A program made the position numbers and the translations under genes. From Ariolimax columbianus (lineage: Eukaryota; Mollusca; Gastropoda; Stylommatophora; Arionidae): a stretch of 64,000 nt of DNA. The notes under the pieces were generated by a model. The model had not been told where the DNA came from and made no database searches. It saw only the letters and a list, made by a program, of their open reading frames with translations. Positions 1 through 11,777 of this stretch are shown one piece after another; within the stretch, counting starts at the first letter, position 1; the number at the start of each line of letters is the position of its first letter. Location of the stretch: positions 76,330,547 to 76,394,546 of the forward strand of contig JAVGWX010000005.1 of NCBI GenBank assembly GCA_036924085.1, given 5' to 3'.

Positions 1-295
1 TTCGGTGTGTCAGTTTGTCAATACAAATTGGGTCATATGCGTAGCTTAACTTATTGTTAACGCTCGCGACTACACTGAGTCTGAAAGTAAAGTTTTTTAA
101 ACTCATACAATTGCATTGAAGATATATCAATATTTGTGTAAAGAAGCTAAGCATTTTAAACTATATCGGAGTTTCTCAATCCCTGATAAGAGAACTATTC
201 ACGCTTTGGGTTTAAGTATGCGGTTATTTGATCGATTGCTCTAAAACTATGGAAGTTCATGTTCCATCAAGACAATTACGCAAAGAAGAAAGAAA

Positions 296-1330
296 ATGGT
301 AGATAGATTTGACAGGAATGCTATTAGAAGAGATATTTGTATAATGTTTAATTCCAAAGAAACCGTGAACCTAAGGAAACTGAAGTCTCGTCTGAGAACA
401 AACAATGACATTGATGTATCAAAATCTACAGTGTGGAAAACTGAAAGGGGTATAGTCTTTACCTTTACAAAGTATGTTAGCGGGAGAAATGTGATCTGTG
501 AGAATCCAGGAGAAGCAACTATTTACGTAAAGTACGCGAAATCCCTAAACAATGTTATGATATTGTGTATGTGGATGACACTTTGATAAATCTTCACCAC
601 ACAAGTGAAAAGGTATTGCAATCAGCGGATGGAACGATTAAAAAATTAGTACCAAGTGGCAAAGGTCATCGCTTGATAATAGCAGATGCAGGCAGCAGAC
701 ATAATGATCTGGTAATGAATGCAGAACTTGCATTTCCTTCAAATTATACAGACAATCGGGACTATCATACCGAGAAGAATGGTAAAATATTTAGAGAGTG
801 GAATGAAAAAAAAACTGTCACTCCATCCTTAAATAGAGCCTCTTATCTGATAATGGATAATGCATCATACTACAACGCAGTGACACAAGAAGACAAAATT
901 CCAACATCATCCATTACAAAAGATACAATAAAGAAGTGACTTACAAAAGAACACATACCTTTTAACGAAATGTATCTAAAACCTGAATTGCTTTTCCTTG
1001 TCAAGCAAACACGAAAGGAAAATATAGATTTCACATAGACAAGTTAATCTAAGAGCATGGTCATATATGTTATATATGCCATCTTACCATTCACACTTAA
1101 ACCTAATTGGACGAAAGTTAAAGGACAAGTAGCAGCTGATAATAAAACTTTCAAACTATGCGATATGAAAGAACTAAAATATGCCGCCCTCTCAAATATA
1201 AACACAGATTATTGAGCTAAATGGGAGGTCCACGTCTTAAAAGAGCAAGAAGGCTATTGGAATAAAGATGAACTATCGTTCATTCAGCCGAAAGCAGTCG
1301 TCACATTGTTGGAATGTCTGACTGATTAAG
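296..1330 (+). pseudogene. Decayed DDE transposase (Tc1/mariner/IS630-like)
   Basis: Remains of a DDE-superfamily transposase, an enzyme that cuts and pastes its own DNA element. Frames 296-586 and 565-939 overlap with a frameshift, and recognisable protein continues in broken frames to about 1320. Visible motifs are an N-terminal helix-turn-helix-like stretch, a first catalytic Asp in GHRLIIADAGS (about 672-704) and a second in LIMDNASYYNAV (about 848-883). A long K/R-rich segment follows, ending near 1020-1070 in a reading like DKLIQEHGH. The third acidic residue, normally in an NPIE motif, is missing: the frame reads LKPNWTKVKG near 1098-1127. C-terminal hallmarks (WEVHV, EGYWNKDEL) lie near 1225-1275. 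I saw no inverted termini. A scrap at 36435-36710 resembles its C-terminal half. The family is assigned from motifs; it is clearly not functional. Confidence 0.7.
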
Positions 1331-2300
1331 TGAAAAACTAACTTCCATGTTTGTTTTCTGAGAAAAAGAAGTATCCATCATCTTGGCAAATCGGTCCTTT
1401 TCAGGGCAACCTCAATCAGATAGAAGATGGATCTCAGAACTGAATTATAACCATTTTTTCAAAATTGGTCTGCTCCAGCATCTATTTATAAAAGTGGACC
1501 AATCCATCTGATGTGTGTACTTTCTATGTTCTATAAATCATGTGCTTGTACATCTTCCCACATTCTTTCTACGAAATGCGCAGTTACTTCTTACAATATC
1601 TACAATACATGAACTACATTAAAAAGGACATTATGTTGTACCTAATGCAGAAAATCTCATTCGAATTGGAGAGACGCCTTTGCCAAAAGACAGACAATTA
1701 AAACAAATTAAGGTATATTATTTTCTGCAGGGACAAAATACATCCTTTGCTTACAAAGATCAAAGGAATTAGCCGCTTTAAGAAAATGACACTATCTGAA
1801 AAAATAAATTTTGAAGTCGTTGTGACATTGGGAATATAAGACTTTGCGCAAAAATTCACGTTTATGGGTGCAAGTGTTAGTGAGAATTTTAGACGGCAAT
1901 TGACGGCAACCTAGTTGAAACGGACTAAAGTATCCCCATAGAGCAGAGATTACAAATATAATTCAAATTAGTCATAAAGTATGAGTCTTCTATCAAATGT
2001 GACGTACACAACAAACCGTCATTTCTCTGGCAAATAATGTGGAAACAGAAATTATTTTTTGGTGCTTTGTTTTGTACAGTTGTGAAATCAGCGTCACTGC
2101 ACTCCAGGTAACCCCATAGGCGATAAATTTCCCCTAGTAGGTGACAAGCAGTGAATATACTTATAGCTAGCTCCTGCAGCACGCAGTCTATACAAACTCT
2201 TGCTCCCTTTACGCAAGACGTATTTCCCTTCTTGATTCGCGAATGATTTCAAAACTCTGCAGTCTGTGTGTGGTTTGCCAATTCCTAAATTCCAGCGTTA
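1331..2300. other. No recognisable gene
   Basis: AT-rich sequence with stop codons in all frames. The short minus-strand frame at 1925-2182 shows no motif I recognise. Nothing else is seen before the 36-bp array begins. Confidence 0.5.
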
Positions 2301-2307
2301 GCATCAA

Positions 2308-2702
2308 AAAAGCTGTAAGTGATCAACGTCAGAACATCATCCAAGAAGTTGTAAGTGATCAACATCGGAGCATCACCCAAGAAGTTGCCACTGATCAACC
2401 TCAGAACATCATCCAAGAAGTTGCCACTGATCAACTTGAGAACATCATCCAAGAAATTGCCACTGATCAACCTGGGAAAATCATCCAAGAAGTTGCCACT
2501 GATCAACCTAAGAACATCATCCAAGAAGTTGCCACTGATCAACCTAAGAACATCATCCAAGAAGTTGCCACTGATCAACCTCAGAACATCATCCGAGAAG
2601 TTGCCACTGATCAACCTCAGAACATCATCCAAGAAGTTGCCACTGATTAACCTCAGAATATCACCCAAGAAGTTGCCACTTATCAACATCAGAACATCAT
2701 CT
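2308..2702. repeat. 36-bp minisatellite, about 11 units
   Basis: Direct repeats of the type AAGTTGCCACTGATCAACCT plus AGAACATCATCCAAG. The unit is 36 bp, so three frames stay open across it and spell repeated 12-residue motifs (such as EVATDQPQNIIQ on plus). These frames are repeat artefacts, not genes. The first two and last units are diverged, and the central units are nearly uniform. Confidence 0.92.
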
Positions 2703-2973
2703 CCGTTTTTGGAAATCTTTCTAGGGTACACTATAGGCGGGGTCGTCAGATCGTTTTCTGACATGGACTCCAGCATGACCAAGACAATATGTCCATAAAA
2801 GACTGCGTAGTCTTGACTCAATCATTTCCGCTATCCACTCGTGCTACAGCTTCCTTCTGGAGCAATGTCGGAGAGTCCGACACTATAACTGTCACTGTCA
2901 AAGATGTCTCAGAACTGGTCACCACCTCAATCTCCATACATTGCTATGTATGTACCGCTGCACTAGGTAACAG

Positions 2974-2978
<5 letters not shown>

Positions 2979-3010
<32 letters not shown>
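2979..3010. repeat. (CT)n microsatellite
   Basis: An uninterrupted CT dinucleotide run of about 32 bp, followed by a short T-rich stretch. Confidence 0.95.
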
Positions 3011-3015
<5 letters not shown>

Positions 3016-3504
3016 TTTCTAGCAGCTACGTTTCATCCGATTTTTCCCAACACAAACAAACTACTGAACACAAAATTACACCGTGAGAACCACTGAACAC
3101 AAACTATTCCTTGTTAAAACAGAATTGTCTATCCGCGTCTGGAGGGTCATGATGACCTTAGAAAATATATTTTCGTGAACGAAATATAGGGCATCCAATT
3201 TGTGATTGGTTGCTCAGTTCTCTGGCTCAGCCTATGTGATAATAAATCAGTAACATATGATTTTTACAAGGTTTCTACAAGGTTTCAATTTGTCTGAGCT
3301 GAAATTATTAGTTATGTTTCTCACAGTCGTGCTTCCCTTGCTGTAAGTTAAGTACCCATTTACAGCTGGATTAAACTGAGGTGCATCGAGACTGCAAAGC
3401 AAGCCCTGTCATCGAGCCGCCAGAAGCTAGCCTTGAAACTACTTCCACACAGTCGTTCGATATGAACGTAGCTTTTTAAAAATAAAGAGAAATATTCAAG
3501 ATAA

Positions 3505-3845
3505 TTACGTACATTCACCAAGAGAAAGATTCATAATGACGTACATTCACCAAGAGAAAGAGAAATACTCACGATACTGACGTACGTTCCTCAAGAGAAA
3601 GAGAAATATTAATGAACCTGACGTACATTCACCAGGAGGAAGAGAAATATTCATGAACCTGACGTACATTCACCAGGACGAAGAGAAATATTCATGAACC
3701 TGACGTACATTCACCAAGAGGAAGATCAATATTTACGATATGAGCGTACCATCACTAAGGGACTGATAAATATTCACACTACTGACGTACACTCACCAAG
3801 AGGAAGATAAGTGGTGACGATTCGGACATACATTGCTGCCGAAGG
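3505..3845. repeat. Diverged outer units of the 42-bp array
   Basis: About eight degenerate units of about 41 bp with the core ACATTCACCAAGAGGAAGA and a tail such as AATATTCATGAACCTG. They share the TTCACCAAGAGAAAGAT core with the clean array at 4050-5250. They are therefore probably the old, unhomogenised shoulder of the same minisatellite, cut off from it by the dispersed repeat at 3850-4030. Confidence 0.75.
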
Positions 3846-3849
3846 CGGA

Positions 3850-4030
3850 TGTGTCGGACCGAGATGTGCAAATATCACCGTCGAGCTGTAAACTAGTCCG
3901 TTTTCCGGACTACATTCTGATACTTGCAAAGTCCTGTTCAGGGCTTGGTAGCGGGAGATTGAGAACGTTCAGGGCTTGGTAGCGGGAGATTGAGAACGTT
4001 CAGGGCTTGGTAGCGGGAGATTGAGAACGA
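3850..4030 (+). repeat. Dispersed repeat R, copy 1, with a 31-bp triplication
   Basis: Bases 3852-3965 match, with mismatches, the reverse complement of 40310-40440. Shared landmarks include GTGCAAATATC, GAGCTGTAAACTA, GGACTACATTCTG and GGTAGCGGGAGATTGA. The last 31 bp (from TTCAGGGCTTGG) occur three times in tandem at 3937-4029. I recognise no coding sequence, so the family is unnamed. It sits within the 42-bp minisatellite and separates degenerate from homogeneous units. Confidence 0.6.
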
Positions 4031-4049
4031 ACGTAGACGAAAAAGGAGA

Positions 4050-5250
4050 AGTATATTCACCAAGAGAAAGATAGCCTTCACGATACGTAATGAAAAATTC
4101 ACCAAGAGAAAGATAGCCTTCACGATACGTAATGAAAAATTCACCAAGAGAAAGATAGCCTTCACGATACGTAATGACAAATTCACCAAGAGAAAGATAG
4201 CCTTCACGATACGTAATGACAAATTCACCAAGAGAAAGATAGCCTTCACGATACGTAATGAAAAATTCACCAAGAGAAAGATAGCCTTCACGATACGTAA
4301 TGAAAAATTCACCAAGAGAAAGATAGCCTTCACGATACGTAATGAAAAATTCACCAAGAGAAAGATAGCCTTCACGATACGTAATGAAAAATTCACCAAG
4401 AGAAAGATAGCCTTCACGATACGTAATGACAAATTCACCAAGAGAAAGATAGCCTTCACGATACGTAATGACAAATTCACCAAGAGAAAGATAGCCTTCA
4501 CGATACGTAATGAAAAATTCACCAAGAGAAAGATAGCCTTCACGATACGTAATGAAAAATTCACCAAGAGAAAGATAGCCTTCACGATACGTAATGACAA
4601 ATTCACCAAGAGAAAGATAGCCTTCACGATACGTAATGACAAATTCACCAAGAGAAAGATAGCCTTCACGATACGTAATGACAAATTCACCAAGAGAAAG
4701 ATAGCCTTCACGATACGTAATGACAAATTCACCAAGAGAAAGATAGCCTTCACGATACGTAATGACAAATTCACCAAGAGAAAGATAGCCTTCACGATAC
4801 GTAATGACAAATTCACCAAGAGAAAGATAGCCTTCACGATACGTAATGAAAAATTCACCAAGAGAAAGATAGCCTTCACGATACGTAATGAAAAATTCAC
4901 CAAGAGAAAGATAGCCTTCACGATACGTAATGACAAATTCACCAAGAGAAAGATAGCCTTCACGATACGTAATGACAAATTCACCAAGAGAAAGATAGCC
5001 TTCACGATACGTAATGAAAAATTCACCAAGAGAAAGATAGCCTTCACGATACGTAATGAAAAATTCACCAAGAGAAAGATAGCCTTCACGATACGTAATG
5101 AAAAATTCACCAAGAGAAAGATAGCCTTCACGATACGTAATGAAAAATTCACAAAGAGAAAGATAGCCTTCACGATACGTAATGAAAAATTCACCAAGAG
5201 AAAGACAGATATTCACGATATGGACGTAACTTCTCCAAGAGAAAGATGAA
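4050..5250. repeat. 42-bp minisatellite, 27 clean units plus edges
   Basis: The unit is 42 bp, with core TTCACCAAGAGAAAGATAGC followed by CTTCACGATACGTAATGAMAAA. Because the length is a multiple of three and two minus-strand frames lack stops, open frames of 419 and 432 codons cross it (3938-5197 and 3969-5267). They spell 14-residue repeats and are not genes. Units are almost identical except for one A/C position after AATGA. In plus-strand order that position reads AACCAAAACCAACCCCCCAACCAAAAA. The right edge (5190-5250) decays into diverged units. Confidence 0.95.
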
Positions 5251-5269
5251 CCTTCAGAAATTGACAACT

Positions 5270-5630
5270 ATCCGAAGAAGTTATTCTCACGGCTGGAACC
5301 AATCCAGGAGATTTAGTAGTATAATGATTAAAAGCCGCTTGCCCAGACAGTATTCAAGTTGAGAATCTCGTCGGCCCACTTATGTCACTTGACGTAAAAT
5401 GAAAGTGTAATCATATTTTAATGTTCCATATATCCGGTTGTTTTCAATCCATGAATCTGCGATTTTTCGCAAGAATCTCATTGCAAGTGTCGTGATCATG
5501 CAATCTTGTGCCTTGGACAGTGTTCATGTCTGACATTTATAGTAAGATAGGTAGTTAGTTTTTCCACCGCAGACGAAGATGTGACATCGTCAGACATGTT
5601 TATTCAGATGTGACTGCATATGACGGTACA
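5270..5630. other. No recognisable gene
   Basis: Mixed unique sequence between the minisatellite and the RT pseudogene. I see nothing I can name. Confidence 0.45.
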
Positions 5631-5639
5631 GTCCGATCT

Positions 5640-6775
5640 GAGCGTGACAAACACTACCAAAAACTCTAGGGCACACGTGAACAACATTTGTAGTTGGCCA
5701 GTCTTGCACTATTTCCTTTCTTGCAGCTCGCTTTTCCTGCGCCTCCGTAATGGTCATATCGTCAGCGGAGCAACCACCATGTGTTATTGCAGTGCGCCAG
5801 GCTGAGCAAGAAGCACCCAGGCAGCAAGATCATTGGAAAAACGTTTCAAAGAAACTTTTAGAGTGTCTTTGTATCGTTTCATTTGTCATACCCCCCCCCC
5901 CCTCCCCCGCTGTTCTGTCATGAGTTCACCGTACAATAGTTGTCTAGGGAAGTGCTCATCTGACATGTGAACAACATGCTCGGTCCATCTAATCTGGGCT
6001 TTCTGTAACAGCGTATGGATGCCAGAGAGTCTCGCACTGCTAAGGATTACAGAGTTGGGCACACTATCCTGCCAACCAATCCTAACCAGTCTGTGGAGAG
6101 AGTTTACATGGAAAAGATTAAGTTTCCTGACATGTCTTCTATAGACTGTCCATGTTTTGCGTGCTTACAGAAGGGTGGTTAGCACTAAAGCACAATTCAT
6201 ACTTATCTTGGTGGCAACATTGATTCCCTGTCGGTCCCACATGTTTTCTCGTAATCTGCTGAAAGCAGCACTCGCCTTGGACATCCTGTTGTCGACCTCA
6301 AAGTCAATATTTCCTTCTCTGGTGTGGGTACTGCCAAGGTAGGTAAAACTTTCAGGCGATGTCACTGTACAGTGACGTTTGGTTCGTGGTAGTGCTTCCC
6401 TGGCGCAGGTAGAAACATTACCTCAGTTTTCTTGGTGTTGACCATAAGACCAAAATTAGTGCACGCAGTTGAGAACTCATTCATGATTGCCTGCATGTCC
6501 TGTTCTGAGCACGTGTTATTTGCGCAGTCGTCGGCAAAGAGGAGATCTAAGATAGTTGCTTCTTTCCCCTTTGTGAGGGACTTTACGTGCCTCCGAGTGA
6601 ACAACTGCCCATCCATCCGATATCTGATCTGAATGCCAGTGTCACGGTCACGTGTTGCATCAGAAAGCATGGCTGCAAATACCATGCTAAAAAGTGCTGA
6701 GCCAGCCCACAACCCTGTTTGACCCCATTTATGACTGGGAATGCTGCAGAGAGTTCACCATATAACAGAGAGTTG
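5640..6775 (-). pseudogene. Non-LTR retrotransposon reverse transcriptase, decayed
   Basis: Broken C-terminal half of a LINE reverse transcriptase, which would copy the element RNA into target DNA. Reading down the minus strand: PVINGVKQGCGLA (about 6700-6745), then a frameshift, then LFSMVFAAMLSDA, a catalytic LLFADDCA motif (about 6520-6550) and the conserved LMVNTKKTEVMFLPAPGKHY. Next come the thumb-like SFTYLGSTHTREGNIDFEV (about 6290-6350) and VLTTLL. After a stop, tail motifs include TWTVY, QIRWTEHVVHMSDE and KRYKDTLK (about 5855-5880). Stops and frameshifts disable it. The family is widespread in fish and molluscs, near the RTE type, but the clade is uncertain. Its upstream end abuts the 45-bp array at about 6770. 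A C-run at 5890-5905 lies inside it. Confidence 0.82.
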
Positions 6776-7200
6776 GTGTTCATCCACGGTTGGAATGATC
6801 GCTTGCATAACAGAGAGTTGGTGTACATACACTGTTGGAATGATCGCTTGCATAACGGAAAGTTGGTGTACATACACTGTTGGAATGATCGCTTCCATAA
6901 CAAAGTGTTGGTGTACATACACTGTTGGAATGATCGCTTGCATAACGGAAAGTTGGTGTACATACACTGTTGGAATGATCGCTTCCATAACAAAGTGTTG
7001 GTGTACATACACTGTTGGAATGATCGCTTGCATAACAAAGTGTTGGTGTACATACACTGTTGGAATGATCGCTTCCATAACAAATATTTGGTGTACATAC
7101 ACTGTTTGAATGATCGCTTGCATAACAAAGTGTTGGTCTACATACACTGTTGGAATGATCGCTTGCATAACAGAAAGTTGGTGTACATCCACGGATGGAG
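6765..7200. repeat. 45-bp minisatellite, about 9.5 units
   Basis: Unit of 45 bp: ATAACAGAGAGTTGGTGTAC, ATACACTGTTGGAATGATCG, CTTGC. Unit ends alternate between CTTGC and CTTCC through the middle of the array, giving a 90-bp dimer pattern. The open frames crossing it on both strands (for example 6583-7128 minus and 6719-7270 plus) are repeat artefacts. Confidence 0.93.
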
Positions 7201-8090
7201 TATTCGCTTATCTTTCTGGTCTCTATCAGACTATTTTGAATATCTTAGTAATTATAACCTCATCTACTAAAACTAAGATATAGCCCAAAATCAAATAAAT
7301 AGACTTGGTACAATTCGTGCAATATATCATATGAAAATCATCATTTCAAAAACGGAAACTAGGAAGAATATCAGGACATCAAGTCTATTAACATATTTAT
7401 TAGGAATTTTCCATTTAAACGTTCTCACGAGCTCAAACACTATTGAAGCAGTTTTACAGGCGGGCAAGACTTAAAAGACAAATTAAACTAAAAGTAAGAT
7501 TGCCTATTCCTGTGACTATCAGCTGTCACTACTAGCTAGACATTAGTTAATATCAGTTTGATCACAGATTGATAAAAGTGTCAAATTTCTTCAATTCTAG
7601 GACACACATTTGTTTCCCAGTTGAACGTCTCTAAAACCTACATGCTGTTTGCAAATTGATGCCGTATTACAAGTGATGGCGTTTTACAACTGTTGGCGCT
7701 TTACGAGTGATGTCAACAGAAAGTTGACAGGCGGACCGGATTTAAGGGGGCATTGTAATGACCTAACGCGTGTGAAAATTTGGTACTGAAGCATCCTGTG
7801 TTGGTTTGCTATAATATTCGCGCATCACTTAAGATTCGTTCATTTTGATCCCTTAACGCTGTTCAAAATGTTAAAAAGATTGCTCTACGCAAAAATCACT
7901 ATTATGTCTCTCCTGGTAACACCAATATCCTTCCTCATACACTTCAATTCACACGTCAAAAGTCTGCTCTCACGAGTTCTGGACAGTTCATGTTTGGCAC
8001 TGGTAGCACAGAGTCGGCATAAATATACTGTTTACCAGCAGTTACTCTGTTGCCAAGCTAATGCTCGGATGTCTAAGCAGTGGGGACAGC
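7201..8090. other. No recognisable gene
   Basis: AT-rich non-repetitive sequence. The 80-codon frame at 7868-8110 shows no motif I recognise. Confidence 0.45.
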
Positions 8091-8097
8091 TGATAAG

Positions 8098-8388
8098 TCA
8101 CAGCCGGTGATTTCTGACACCTAGTTTCAATTTCTCTGTCGATCCTGCCGTCTGCAAGAAAAAAATACTGACCAAATACTTCAACTCATAGACCTGTTGA
8201 AGAGCAATATCATTTACACTAATTTTGAGAAGCCCAGGTGTTCTACTGATCATCATAGTTTCTGTTATGTTAGAGATAACATTAGTAATATAAATTAAAA
8301 AAGACACAATATCTTTCAGTCTGCATTTTAAATTTGAAATTGAATCTTTGAAGTATGATTTAAATGGCGTCTTGTTTAAGATCTTCAC
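8098..8388 (-). pseudogene. Reverse transcriptase scrap (LINE)
   Basis: Short remnant of a LINE RT, downstream of the catalytic palm. The frame reads MISRTPGLLKISVNDIALQ followed by QVYELKYLVSIF, matching the pattern 'VISR-TP-...-L-QV-EFKYLGSIF' seen in many non-LTR elements. It then shifts frame: bases near 8115-8147 read DREIETRCQKS in another frame. No catalytic residues remain. The family is undetermined, but it resembles the element at 17820-19440. Confidence 0.6.
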
Positions 8389-8624
8389 AAACAGAGTTAC
8401 AATAAGGGCAACACTTTAACTCCTAAAAAAATGAGTTTAAGAATTGAATCTTGTTGCCATTTCTAACAATAACTAAGTTGTAATTAAAGGAAATCATGCA
8501 GGTAAATAAAAAAAGTTGCTACAGCAATGATACAGAAACATGTAGTTAGAATAGCTCTAATTCAAGCCTGTCTTGCCGCAAGACATGTTTATCGCTCGGA
8601 GGCCTGTGGTTCAAACCCAGCTTG

Positions 8625-8885
8625 AGGGGACGGCGTGGCCTAGTGGTTAAGTGGCACGGCTCACAACCAGAAGGTGCTGAGTTCGATCCCCATCACAGCA
8701 CCAGCCGTTACCCCGGGGAAGCAAACCCTTAGAAAATGCAGGAGGAAGCAGGCCCTTACATAAAATGCATGCTGAATTCGGATGCACTAGGCCGACAGGC
8801 GCAAAATAAAAACACAGTGCAACGCACACCGCCTTGGGGATTTGAAAAAATAAGGCGAACGAAAAAAAACAACAACAAAAACAAC
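8625..8885 (+). mobile_element. tRNA-derived SINE with ~9-bp target duplication
   Basis: Starts GGGACGGCGTGGCCTAGTGG, which holds an A-box (TGGCCTAGTGGTTAAG), followed by a B-box (GTTCGATCCCC, about 8681-8691). A non-tRNA body and an A-rich tail follow. The 9-bp word CCCAGCTTG occurs directly before it (8616-8624) and after it (8886-8894). It is not a tRNA gene because no acceptor stem can be closed. Upstream, GGTTCAAACCC at 8608-8618 looks like the B-box of an older tRNA-like repeat, so the SINE may have landed in another SINE. Confidence 0.78.
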
Positions 8886-8989
8886 CCCAGCTTGCCTGAA
8901 TATAACTTCAATTTATTTGATGTTGCCTTGTGTAAATGTTTGAATTGCTTCAAATAATCAGGCCTCTTAGAAGGATTTTGCAACAATGT

Positions 8990-10490
8990 TTAGAAAGAAT
9001 TATACAATAACGAACCTCAACTTAAATGAGTTATAACAAAAGAACTTGAAATGACATTATATGAACATATTGACACACAAAATATTAGATGGCCATTTTA
9101 TACTGTTCGAAGCAAAGCAGTGGTAGTTAATTGTTTTAAAATACATATTTACTATTATTATTATATTGCGGAGTAACACATTGCGGAGTAACACATTGTC
9201 AAGAGTATTGTGGAGTTGAGTGTGATACGTCGCAGAAACCTGGTCACTCACAAAAGAAAGGCAATCCAAACTAAGAGTGACCCAAGTCTTTCTGGGAGAC
9301 AGATAATCGACCTCACGTTCCACAACCAACGTTTGAATGGTCTTCGCAACACTAACGTTTGGTAAATATCTGATGAAAGATGCAGTTACCCACACAAACA
9401 AAGTAAAGCATCTTTTGGCTGGTCAACTGCTTCTGATGACTGATGATCATTGGAGGACAGCAGTCTGGTAACCCCAAGACAGATAAAGACCACGGGAAAG
9501 GCCACCTACGTACCGAGCCGACTACCTCGAACTGAGAAACAACATAGGAACGTATCATTCATTTGTCCACCGTGGGCGAAGACATAAGACAATGGAAGCG
9601 AAGTTCGGATCCCCAGAGACGCCCACACCTTTGAAAAAAACCTGTCTTTTAGTAATCCAGCGATTATTATCAGTAGTTATTATTATGAATTATTATTAAT
9701 ATTATTATTTCTTCTTTGAATACACAATATTCAGTAGCTAGATTTGTTTCAATTTATAAATAATAGTACTTCGTGAAGACCACTAACATCAAGAACATGC
9801 AAACTGAGAAACAGATTTGCCAAGAATAGACAAAAAAAACCTTCAAAAACTAATGAAAAATCCAAAGACGAATCCCTTGTATGTTCCGTTAAGACTGGTA
9901 AAGCCAGACAAGAGTGATACTATCCATTTCTCAAGAAAGCAGCTGCGATAAGTGAATGAGACAAGAGTGCGCGGAATATATTAATATCAGATTGTCTGCA
10001 GTGGTCCCGAGTGGTCCGCCGGGGTCTTTGAGTATGACAAAGACAATAATGGCACCACTGCTTCACAGAGAGCATGTCGTAAGAGGCGACTAACTGTGTA
10101 ATATGGCATAATACCGGCTATGGCTAGATGGTTTCTTAATAGCAGCATAGATGGCGCCAAACACGTTGCGGGTATACTTTGCTCTAGTGTTCAAGTCTAT
10201 TAAGGTGGACTTGTGCATCGGTTAACCACCCTCCGCGGCACTTGTCCTAACGCAGCGGAGTGATGACCTAGCGCACTAAACAGGATATCCTCCTCCCGGA
10301 TACACCCGGCTCACACAATACATCAGCCATTATAGACGTATAGGTCCACTAAGAAGACTAAGATGTCTGCTGTGGATGGGACTCACTTGTGATTGATTAT
10401 AAAATTAATTGTTACCTCCTTTTTTTTCTTTTAGAAGAGATTAATAGCCCAAGTTTTGTTTTCTTCTACATTGCAATCATCAACATTTAT
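8990..10490. other. No recognisable gene
   Basis: Mostly AT-rich sequence with a TTATTA-rich patch (9665-9715) and a short duplicated GCGGAGTAACACATT (9170-9199). Two adjoining minus-strand frames (9057-9401 and 9352-9558) show no known motif. Confidence 0.45.
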
Positions 10491-10496
10491 GTTATA

Positions 10497-11775
10497 CGAG
10501 GAGCATTCAAGTCAAACCGAGACTTTTTTGGTAAGGAAAAATAATGATTTTAAATAGTAAAAATGCAATTTTTTTTTCGATTGAATCTCCTGCAACGTTT
10601 ATACACGTTTATCCCAGCGTTTACTTAATACTTGAAAAGTTTCAACGTAGAAAAATTTGTCAGTATGTCTGAATCAATCTAGGACAACCTGTTTCACTTC
10701 GTCATCAGTGCTAAAATGCTGACCTCCCAGGATTTTTAGGAGTCCAAACAGCTGTAAATCGCTTAAAGCTAGGTCTGGGCTAAAATGTGGATGTGGCAAT
10801 ACCACCTAGTCAAGTTGCTGCAAATCGCACATAGTGAGGTGCGCCGTATGAGGTCTAACGTCATCCTGCAGGAGAAGGACACCCTTTATGATCAAACCAG
10901 CCCATTTTTTCCGCAGACGACCAAGCACATCACTCAAAATAGCACATCACTCAAAATGTGTATGCACTGTTCACTGTTGACACACCAAGGGGTAGAAAAT
11001 CTACACAAATGATGCCAAGTTTGTCATACAAAACACTTTACCTGCAGACGGCAATTGTTCTACATTTTTTGAGTGGTGGTAATTGCGTAAGCTTCAGCTG
11101 CTTTGGTGCTCGTTTCAATTCAAGTGTATAATGATCCGTCCAGGTTTCGTCACATGTAATGAAGCGATCCAAAAAGTCATGCCTTTTCATGTCAAAACGT
11201 TCCTTCGATTCAGTGTAGGCTTGAACTCTTTTCTGCTGGTCAAAAGGGGAAAGCTGTCTCCGCACCCATCTTGCACTAACCTTCTGAAAATGTTAATGTT
11301 CATGAATAATAGTGTTCACCGTAACCAGAGAAATACTTGCCATGTGTGTAATATTGCGACAAGTTATGTGTCGATATTCCAGCATAAGACGATTCACAGT
11401 CTGGATATTCACAGGAATGACTGTGGTGGGTTAAGAGCCAACCACCACGGCCGGTATCATTACTCACGTATGTTGGGACTTCTCTAAAATGTTTACACCA
11501 TCCAAATGTCTTACTGCGACTGAGTGTCTCGTCGCCGTGTTGTGATTGCAGTCTTTTGTAAATGTCCGCAGATTTCCCACCTTCTTTCACAAGAAACATA
11601 ATCACAACACGCTGTTTTATGCAAACACTAACAGTGTTGTCCGCCATTTGTATTTATCTCTGACGTGATTGGCCCATGACAAGTGGCCCTAATTAATGAT
11701 ATTAGTTCCAGCACGCTATAACACATCCAGGAAGAACTAAAACAAAAAATTTCGCTTTGATTTGAACGCCTTCCA
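10497..11775 (-). mobile_element. mariner element with terminal inverted repeats
   Basis: A complete-length but dead mariner. The left end begins CGAGGAGCATTCAAGTCAAA and the right end, reverse-complemented, begins TGGAAGGCGTTCAAATCAAA. The match continues for about 35 bp with scattered differences. Each end is flanked by TA (10495-10496 and 11776-11777), the target duplication expected for this superfamily. The total of 1,279 bp is the usual mariner size. The transposase lies on the minus strand inside it. Confidence 0.88.
10610..11647 (-). pseudogene. mariner transposase, frameshifted
   Basis: Broken transposase of the mariner element. The ATG at 11647 opens MADNTVSVCIKQRVVIMFLV, followed by the N-terminal HTH region up to KTFGWCKHFREV. 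The middle part (11038-11265) shows QLSPFDQQKRVQA and the first catalytic Asp in FITCDETW. The second Asp is in a degraded LLQDDVRPHTA (about 10845-10880) and the third in FSPDLALSDLQLFG (about 10735-10785). GGQHFSTDDEVK follows near the end. Several frameshifts, stops and a small internal duplication (GAGTGATGTGC-type, about 10935-10960) inactivate it. Similarity is closest to mariner/SETMAR-type transposases. Confidence 0.85.
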
Positions 11776-11777
11776 TA

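Noticed and set aside
3938..5267. Two minus-strand open frames of 419 and 432 codons
   Set aside because: They are produced by the 42-bp unit (a multiple of three, no stop in two frames). They repeat a 14-residue word and have no start context or domain.
6432..6632. Plus-strand frame opposite the RT pseudogene
   Set aside because: Antisense shadow of the RT on the minus strand. The many plus frames over LINE A, B and C (24361-27920, 40804-41889, 54428-56819) are rejected for the same reason.
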